Below the pieces are notes generated by a model. That model was not told where the DNA came from and searched no databases. It saw only the letters and a list, made by a program, of their open reading frames with translations. 64,000 nucleotides of DNA from positions 248,001 through 312,000 of the forward strand of contig CAVYNE010000030.1 of NCBI GenBank assembly GCA_963769715.1, written 5' to 3'. The stretch's first letter is position 1; each line of letters begins with the position of its first letter. The translations under genes were made by a program, and so were the position numbers. Source of the stretch: Palsa-504 sp963769715. GTDB taxonomy: Bacteria; Actinomycetota; Actinomycetes; Streptosporangiales; Streptosporangiaceae. Shown in pieces: positions 59,310 through 64,000 of the stretch.

Positions 59310-62048
59310 ATGACCACCGTGCAGCAACCCGCCGAGAACCTGGCCTGGTACGCCCTGTCGGCCGAAGACGCGGCCGGGCAGATGGGTGTCGACCCGGATG
59401 ACGGGCTGGACGCCGGGGAGGCGGAGCGGCGGCTGGCCCAGTACGGGCCGAACGAGGTGTCGGCCGAGCCGCCGCCGAGCATGTGGGTGGTGGCCCGGGC
59501 CCAGCTGGTCAACCCGATGAACATCATGCTGCTGATCGTGGTCGCGGCCAGCTTCGCGATCGTCCAGATCGCGACGGCCGTGGTGGTGCTGGGGCTGGTG
59601 ACGTTCAACGTGGTGATGGGCACGGCCCAGGAGCTGAAGGCCCGGGCCAGCGTGGAGGCGCTGGCCAAGCTGCAGGTGCCTCAGGCCCGGGTGCGGCGCT
59701 CCAGGCAGGTCGAGCAGATCGAATCCACCACGCTGGTGCCGGGTGACATCGTGCTGCTGGAGGCCGGGGACGTGGTCCCGGCGGACGGACGGATCGAGTC
59801 CTCGGCCACGCTGGAGCTGCAGGAGGCCGCGCTCACCGGGGAGAGCGCGCCGATCGCCAAGGACGCGGGCACGTTGCCCGAGGGCGAGGTGGCCCTCGGC
59901 GACCGGACCAACCTGGTGTTCCAGAATACCCAGGTCACCCGGGGCACCGCGACGATCGTGGTGACCGCCACCGGCAGCGCGACCGAGATGGGCAAGATCG
60001 CCGGGATGGTCACCGCCACCAAGCGGACCCGGTCCCCGCTGCAGCGCGAGCTGGATGGCATGACCAAGGTGTTCGGCACGATCGCGTTTGCGGCCGTGGC
60101 GATCATCGCCATCTTCGGTATCGTGCGGGGCCAGGACACCACCACCCTGGTGCTGCTGTGCATCTCGACCGCGATCGCGGCGATCCCGACCGGCCTGCCC
60201 ACGTTCGTGCAGGCCATGCTGTCCTCGGGGGCGCGGCGGCTGGCCGAGCACAAGGCGGTGGTCAAGTCGCTGTCGGACGTGGAGACCCTGGGCGGGACGA
60301 CCGTCATCAACAGCGACAAGACCGGCACCCTGACGATGAACGCGATGACCGCCACCACCATGCTGGGCGGCGGCGACTGGTTCAAGATCGAAGGCCCCGG
60401 CTACGTCAAGACCGGCGCGATCCTGGGCGTGGCCGGGGCGGAGCCGCCCGACTTCCGCAACCTGGCCCTGGGCCTGGCGCTGTGTACCGATGCCACCGTG
60501 GGCGACGACGGCTCGGTCATCGGCGACCCGACGGAGGCGGCGTTCGTGGTGCTGGCCGCGAAGATGGGCGTGGACGCCGAGCAGACCCGGCAAACGCTGC
60601 CTCGCCGGGCCGAGGTGCCGTTCGACTCGGAGTACAAGTTCATGGCCACCTTCCACGACCGCCCGGACTGGCTGGCCGGCCCGATCATCCAGCAACGGCA
60701 TCTGGTCACCGTCAAGGGCGCGCCGGACGTGGTCCTGGACCGCTGCGACCGGGCCCTGTGGCACGGCCAGCAGGTGCCGATCGGCACCGTCCGGGACGAC
60801 CTCCTGGCCGCCAACCGCAAGCTGTCCGAGCGCGGGCTGCGGGTGCTCGCGTTCGCCGCCAAGGACATGGACGACGCAGAGATGTCGGCGGCGGTGGCCG
60901 ACCCGATGGCCGCCGTCACCGGCCTGGTCTTCGTCGCGCTGGTGGGGATCGTGGACCCGCTGCGCGCCGAGGCCAGGGACGCGGTCCATACCGCGCTGGC
61001 CGCCGGGGTCGACGTGCGGATGATCACCGGCGACCACACCATCACCGCCCGCGCCATCGCCGACGAGCTCGGCCTGGGGCCCGGCGTGATCACCGGCACC
61101 GAGCTGCAGCACCTGACCGATGACCAGGTGATCGAGCAGCTCCCCCGGCTGCACGTGTTCGGCCGGGTGGCACCGGAGGACAAGCTGCGGCTGGCCAGGC
61201 TCATGCAGCAATCCGGCAACGTGGTCGCGATGACCGGCGACGCGGTCAACGACGCCGCCGCGCTCAAGCAGGCCGACGTCGGCGTGGCCATGGGCAGCGG
61301 CTCGGAGGTCTCCAAGCAGGCCGCCAAGATGGTGCTGACCGACGACAACTTTGCCACTCTGGTCCGGGCCGTGGACCTAGGCCGCGACATCTACCGGCGG
61401 ATCTCCACCTACATCAGGATGCAGCTGACGATCTTGTCCTCGGTGCTGCAGCTGATGGTCTACGCCACCATCCTGAACATCAACGGCGGCGTCGCGCTGT
61501 TCCCGCTCCAGCTGCTGTTCTGCAAGTTCTTCGTGGTCATCACCGTGGTGATCGGGTTCATCGTCGACGTCCCCGATCCCGGGGTCATGCAGCGGCCGCC
61601 GCGCAAGCCCGGCACCAAGATCGTCACCCGCCCTTGGATCATCCGCTGGTTCATCTTCGGGTTCGTGGTCGCGGCCACCGCCCTGTCCGTGCTCGAGTGG
61701 GGCCCGGGCAAGCCCAGCACCACGGCCGCGTCGGTCAACATGACCATGGCCTTCGCCATCGTCTCGTTCAGCGCGGTCAACATCGGCCTGGTCATGCGCC
61801 GCGAACGCCAGGCGCCGTGGTCCTCCCCGGTGTTCCCCTACCTGGGCTGGATCATCCTGGGCTGGATCCTCACCTGGGCCGCCGTCGAACTCGGCATGCT
61901 CCAGCGCCTGCTCGACACCACCTCGCTCAGCGGCCGGCAGTGGGTGGTCGTGCTCGCCCTGTCGCTCATCGCGCCCGCGGTCGTCGCCGTGGACAAGTTC
62001 ATCCAGCTGCGACGCCAGAGCAAGACCCTCGCCCCGGAAGGCGGCTGA
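59310..62048 (+). CDS. P-type cation ATPase
   Basis: 912 residues, complete. Actuator TGES (176-179), phosphorylation site D336 in NSDKTGTLT, KGAPDVVLDRC in the nucleotide domain, hinge MTGDAVNDAAALKQADVGVAMG, and about ten helices. The helix-4 ion site is PTGLP (293-297) where Ca2+ pumps have PEGLP, and the hinge has Ala for Gly in TGDGVND, so the transported ion may not be Ca2+. ATG 59310 follows GAGGAG; the longer frame from 59241 has none. No close palindrome copy upstream. Confidence 0.92.
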   Translation: MTTVQQPAENLAWYALSAEDAAGQMGVDPDDGLDAGEAERRLAQYGPNEVSAEPPPSMWVVARAQLVNPMNIMLLIVVAASFAIVQIATAVVVLGLVTFNVVMGTAQELKARASVEALAKLQVPQARVRRSRQVEQIESTTLVPGDIVLLEAGDVVPADGRIESSATLELQEAALTGESAPIAKDAGTLPEGEVALGDRTNLVFQNTQVTRGTATIVVTATGSATEMGKIAGMVTATKRTRSPLQRELDGMTKVFGTIAFAAVAIIAIFGIVRGQDTTTLVLLCISTAIAAIPTGLPTFVQAMLSSGARRLAEHKAVVKSLSDVETLGGTTVINSDKTGTLTMNAMTATTMLGGGDWFKIEGPGYVKTGAILGVAGAEPPDFRNLALGLALCTDATVGDDGSVIGDPTEAAFVVLAAKMGVDAEQTRQTLPRRAEVPFDSEYKFMATFHDRPDWLAGPIIQQRHLVTVKGAPDVVLDRCDRALWHGQQVPIGTVRDDLLAANRKLSERGLRVLAFAAKDMDDAEMSAAVADPMAAVTGLVFVALVGIVDPLRAEARDAVHTALAAGVDVRMITGDHTITARAIADELGLGPGVITGTELQHLTDDQVIEQLPRLHVFGRVAPEDKLRLARLMQQSGNVVAMTGDAVNDAAALKQADVGVAMGSGSEVSKQAAKMVLTDDNFATLVRAVDLGRDIYRRISTYIRMQLTILSSVLQLMVYATILNINGGVALFPLQLLFCKFFVVITVVIGFIVDVPDPGVMQRPPRKPGTKIVTRPWIIRWFIFGFVVAATALSVLEWGPGKPSTTAASVNMTMAFAIVSFSAVNIGLVMRRERQAPWSSPVFPYLGWIILGWILTWAAVELGMLQRLLDTTSLSGRQWVVVLALSLIAPAVVAVDKFIQLRRQSKTLAPEGG

Positions 62049-62115
62049 CCGGCGATGACCGATACCAGAACCATCAGCACGGACTGCCCTCCCCGGGTTT
62101 CAGCGAGATATCGGC

Positions 62116-62304
62116 ATGGGGGAGCGGACCACGCCGCAGGCGGTGCTGTGGATCGCGCGGTCGCTGTTCCGGGCGGGTTCGGCCACGCTGGTGCTCGCCG
62201 TGCACCTGCCGAAGTCGCGCAGCTACATGCACCTGGACACGGTCATCACCATGTGCGACCGGGACCTGGTCGCCCTGTTCCCCCACGTCCGAACACGACG
62301 CTAA
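62116..62304 (+). pseudogene. arcA: Arginine deiminase (ArcA) internal fragment
   Basis: 62 residues: MGERTTPQAVLWIARSLF, then HLPKSRSYMHLDTVITMCDRDLV. This is an internal block of arginine deiminase including the HLDT motif with the catalytic His. The normal enzyme is about 400 residues; the N-terminal part and the Cys-containing C-terminus are absent. The frame ends just after FPHV. It cannot be active. Confidence 0.7.
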
Positions 62305-62315
62305 GCCGCGAGATC

Positions 62316-62450
62316 ATGGAGCATACCAGTATGACCACCTGCCTCGAAGTCACCGGCGAGGTCTTCGGATCAGGGGCCAGCATCGTCTTCGACCAAGCTG
62401 AAAACCGGCTGCACACCATCAAGGCTGTACTCGTCGCCACCCTCGGGTAA
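62316..62450 (+). pseudogene. arcB: Ornithine carbamoyltransferase C-terminal fragment
   Basis: The last 40 residues, EVTGEVFGSGASIVFDQAEN then RLHTIKAVLVATLG, are the C-terminal end of ornithine carbamoyltransferase (catabolic arcB or anabolic argF). It follows the arcA fragment by 11 bases, in the arcA-arcB order usual for arginine deiminase operons. All substrate-binding parts are missing. Confidence 0.72.
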
Positions 62451-62487
62451 CAGCACTTGCGGTGCCCCTCACAGGGCGGGTGACACT

Positions 62488-63759
62488 TTGAGCGTTTCCG
62501 ACCTGGCCATTGTGGCCGCGCTGGTGTTTGGCTGGGGCGCGCTGTCGGCCAGGTTGGAACGGTTCGACGTCACCGCGCCGATCACCTTCGTGCTGGGCGG
62601 GCTGCTGCTCACCCACCGACCGCTGGCAGTGCTGGGCGTCGCGCCCAGTAGAGAGGTGATCAAGGAACTGGCGGAGTTCACCCTCGCCCTGGTTCTCTTC
62701 TCGGACGCGTCGCGGGTCGGGCTGCATGAGTTGCGGGTGGATGCGGGCCTGTACCTGCGGCTGCTCGGGGCAGCGCTTCCGCTGACGATAGGCCTGGGCA
62801 CGCTGCTAGCATTCGCCCTGGACAGCAGCGCCGGTATCTGGCTGGCGCTGCTGGTGGGGGCGGCGCTGGCGCCAACCGACGCCGCACTTGGCGCGGGCAT
62901 GATATCCAACCCGGCGATACCGGCCAGGATCCGCCGGCTGGTCAATGTCGAAAGCGGCCTGAACGACGGGATCGCCACGCCCTTTGTGTCCGTTGCCATA
63001 GCAGGGGCGGCCACGGGAGGCGAGGTCGCCGGCCACGGTCCAGCCGCCGCCGCCGCTGAGCTGGCGGTGGGCCTTCTCGTCGGCGTGGCCGCCGGCGGTG
63101 CCGGTGGCCTGCTGGTGAACATGGCGCGCCGGCGCGGCTGGGTCGCTGAAGGCTTTGCCGGCCCAGCGGTGCTGGGCCTGGCGGTGTGCGCCTACGCATC
63201 CGCGGTGGCGCTGCACGGCAACGGGTTCATCGCCGCATTTGTCGGCGGGCTAGCGTTCGGCACGGCAGGTGGCCCGCGCGGCGAGCCGTTGGTGCCGTTC
63301 GTCGAGGAAACCGGCGCCCTGGTGTCCTTGTTGGTCTGGCTGGCGTTCGGCGCCGTCGCAGTGGCACCGGCGGTGGAGGGCCTGACCTGGCAGATCGTGC
63401 TGTATGCGGTCCTCAGCCTCACGGTGATCCGGATGGCGCCGGTGGCGATGGCACTGGCCGGCGCACGGCTCGACCGGGCCACGATCGCCCTGGTGGGCTG
63501 GTTCGGTCCCCGTGGCCTGGCGTCGGTGGTGTTCGCCCTGCTCGCGCTGGAGGAACTGGGCAGCCCCGCTGCCGATCACGCCGTCGACGTCATCACGATC
63601 ACCGTGTTGCTCAGCGTCGTCGCCCACGGTGCCACGGCCGATCCGCTGGCCACCCGGTACGCACAACACCTCGCCGGTCAGGCAGGCCAGCCTGACGGTG
63701 CCGAAATGCCCGGCATACGGGAGCGCAGGCTCATCCGCCGGACCGCCAACCGTGGGTAA
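62488..63759 (+). CDS. Na+/H+ (cation:proton) antiporter
   Basis: 423 residues, about twelve helices. FALVLFSDASRVG, GAALAPTDAALGAGMISNPAIP and NVESGLNDGIATPFV are the CPA1 antiporter motifs, with the paired acidic residues in the ND region of the ion site. The C-terminal tail is short, without a regulatory domain. The start TTG 62488 has AGGGCGGG upstream and gives a first helix right at the N-terminus. Exchanges Na+ (or K+) for H+ to hold pH, in keeping with the stress setting. Confidence 0.9.
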   Translation: MSVSDLAIVAALVFGWGALSARLERFDVTAPITFVLGGLLLTHRPLAVLGVAPSREVIKELAEFTLALVLFSDASRVGLHELRVDAGLYLRLLGAALPLTIGLGTLLAFALDSSAGIWLALLVGAALAPTDAALGAGMISNPAIPARIRRLVNVESGLNDGIATPFVSVAIAGAATGGEVAGHGPAAAAAELAVGLLVGVAAGGAGGLLVNMARRRGWVAEGFAGPAVLGLAVCAYASAVALHGNGFIAAFVGGLAFGTAGGPRGEPLVPFVEETGALVSLLVWLAFGAVAVAPAVEGLTWQIVLYAVLSLTVIRMAPVAMALAGARLDRATIALVGWFGPRGLASVVFALLALEELGSPAADHAVDVITITVLLSVVAHGATADPLATRYAQHLAGQAGQPDGAEMPGIRERRLIRRTANRG

Positions 63760-63770
63760 ACCCGGCCAAT

Positions 63771-63788
63771 TCACCCCCAGGAGGGTGA
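63771..63788. promoter_or_regulatory. TCACCC-N6-GGGTGA palindrome (motif copy 11)
   Basis: Perfect copy, spacer CCAGGA, about 195 bases upstream of the gene starting at 63982. Confidence 0.55.
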
Positions 63789-63808
63789 GGAATCCCTGCT
63801 GCGCCGCA

Positions 63809-63827
63809 GGCAGGATCAGATCCTGCC
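63809..63827. repeat. 19-base near-perfect palindrome
   Basis: GGCAGGATC and GATCCTGCC are exact complements around a single A, between palindrome copy 11 and the next gene. Operator-like symmetry. Confidence 0.5.
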
Positions 63828-63981
63828 ACACGATTAACGGCAGCAGGACCAGAGCCGGGAAAGCTCTCTCTGCGCGTGGATCACAGAGGCATCAGGCTTT
63901 CGTCGCCATCCCGGCTAGCGATGCTCCCTAATGCCGCCTCAGTGGCGGGCGCAGGGACACCCTACGAGGAAGGGAAATGCC

Positions 63982-64000
63982 ATGGCTGACCTGGTTGCGA
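63982..64000 (+). CDS. Start of a gene cut by the window edge
   Basis: ATG 63982 follows AGGAAGGG at 8-15 bases and opens MADLVA before the window ends. Product not identifiable. Confidence 0.45.

Noticed and set aside
59130..61211. 693-codon minus-strand reading frame
   Set aside because: Shadow of the P-type ATPase; His/Arg/Gly-rich without motif.
62055..62315. ATG frame right after the P-type ATPase
   Set aside because: Its first half has no family resemblance; only its last 45 codons, called separately, match ornithine carbamoyltransferase.
1..64000. tRNA, rRNA, CRISPR arrays, insertion sequences, prophage genes
   Set aside because: None seen: no spaced direct-repeat array, no transposase or integrase motifs, no tRNA cloverleaf noticed by eye. 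A dedicated search could still find a small RNA.

Overview
The window is very GC-rich with GTG and ATG starts, AGGAGG-type ribosome binding sites and many 1-4 base stop/start overlaps. The gene content is that of a soil actinobacterium: several giant LAL/LuxR regulators, a SARP regulator, actinobacterial [NiFe]-hydrogenase maturation genes, KstR/KstR2-type steroid catabolism genes, a GAF-ANTAR protein and a DUF222/HNH protein. A Streptosporangiales-like lineage is my guess, by inference only. I saw no rRNA, tRNA, CRISPR array or insertion sequence.

Layout. 1-5.3 kb (minus strand): a SulP transporter cut by the window edge, an anaerobic sulfatase-maturating radical SAM enzyme, its likely client arylsulfatase (CSPTR active site) and a small SHOCT protein. 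5.4-15.7 kb: a truncated LAL regulator next to a full-length one, a GAF-ANTAR protein, a VIT1-like transporter, two lipoproteins with the YWF-type secreted repeat around another LAL regulator and a tautomerase, then a MarR regulator. 15.8-22.2 kb: an RCK/2TM/RCK membrane protein, a phosphotriesterase-family hydrolase coupled to an acyl-CoA synthetase, and an MFS transporter with a roughly 220-residue repetitive loop before its last helix. 22.5-30.1 kb: a STAS protein, hypF, and a convergent operon of SIS, HypC-like, SIS, hypC, hypD and hypE. No hydrogenase structural genes, hypA or hypB are in view.

30.2-34.1 kb holds a 1294-residue SARP/dead-cyclase/AAA regulator. 34.1-41.2 kb is a compact steroid-catabolism locus: fadD3- and echA20-like genes (with a broken fadE stub behind them) divergent from fadE30- and ipdF-like genes across an exact KstR2-type operator, then fadA5- and cyp125-like genes divergent across an exact KstR-type operator. 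Together these would serve cholesterol side-chain oxidation and C/D-ring (HIP) degradation.

41.4-64 kb looks like a stress or dormancy island: HNH protein, TMEM175 channel, two DUF7144-like membrane proteins, a Sap/GAP protein, Hsp20, an APC permease, a SulP transporter, an LAL regulator, YbjQ, a YihY-family gene with a frameshift, a P-type ATPase and a Na+/H+ antiporter. Mixed in are internally deleted gene fragments, including pieces of all three arginine deiminase pathway enzymes (arcA, arcB, arcC), an APC permease and a second P-type ATPase.

The strongest candidate for something undescribed is a palindrome, TCACCC-N5/6-GGGTGA. It occurs 11 times in the window (7 perfect), mostly 45-200 bases upstream of stress-type genes, and points to one regulator tying this island and the 5-6 kb genes into a regulon.
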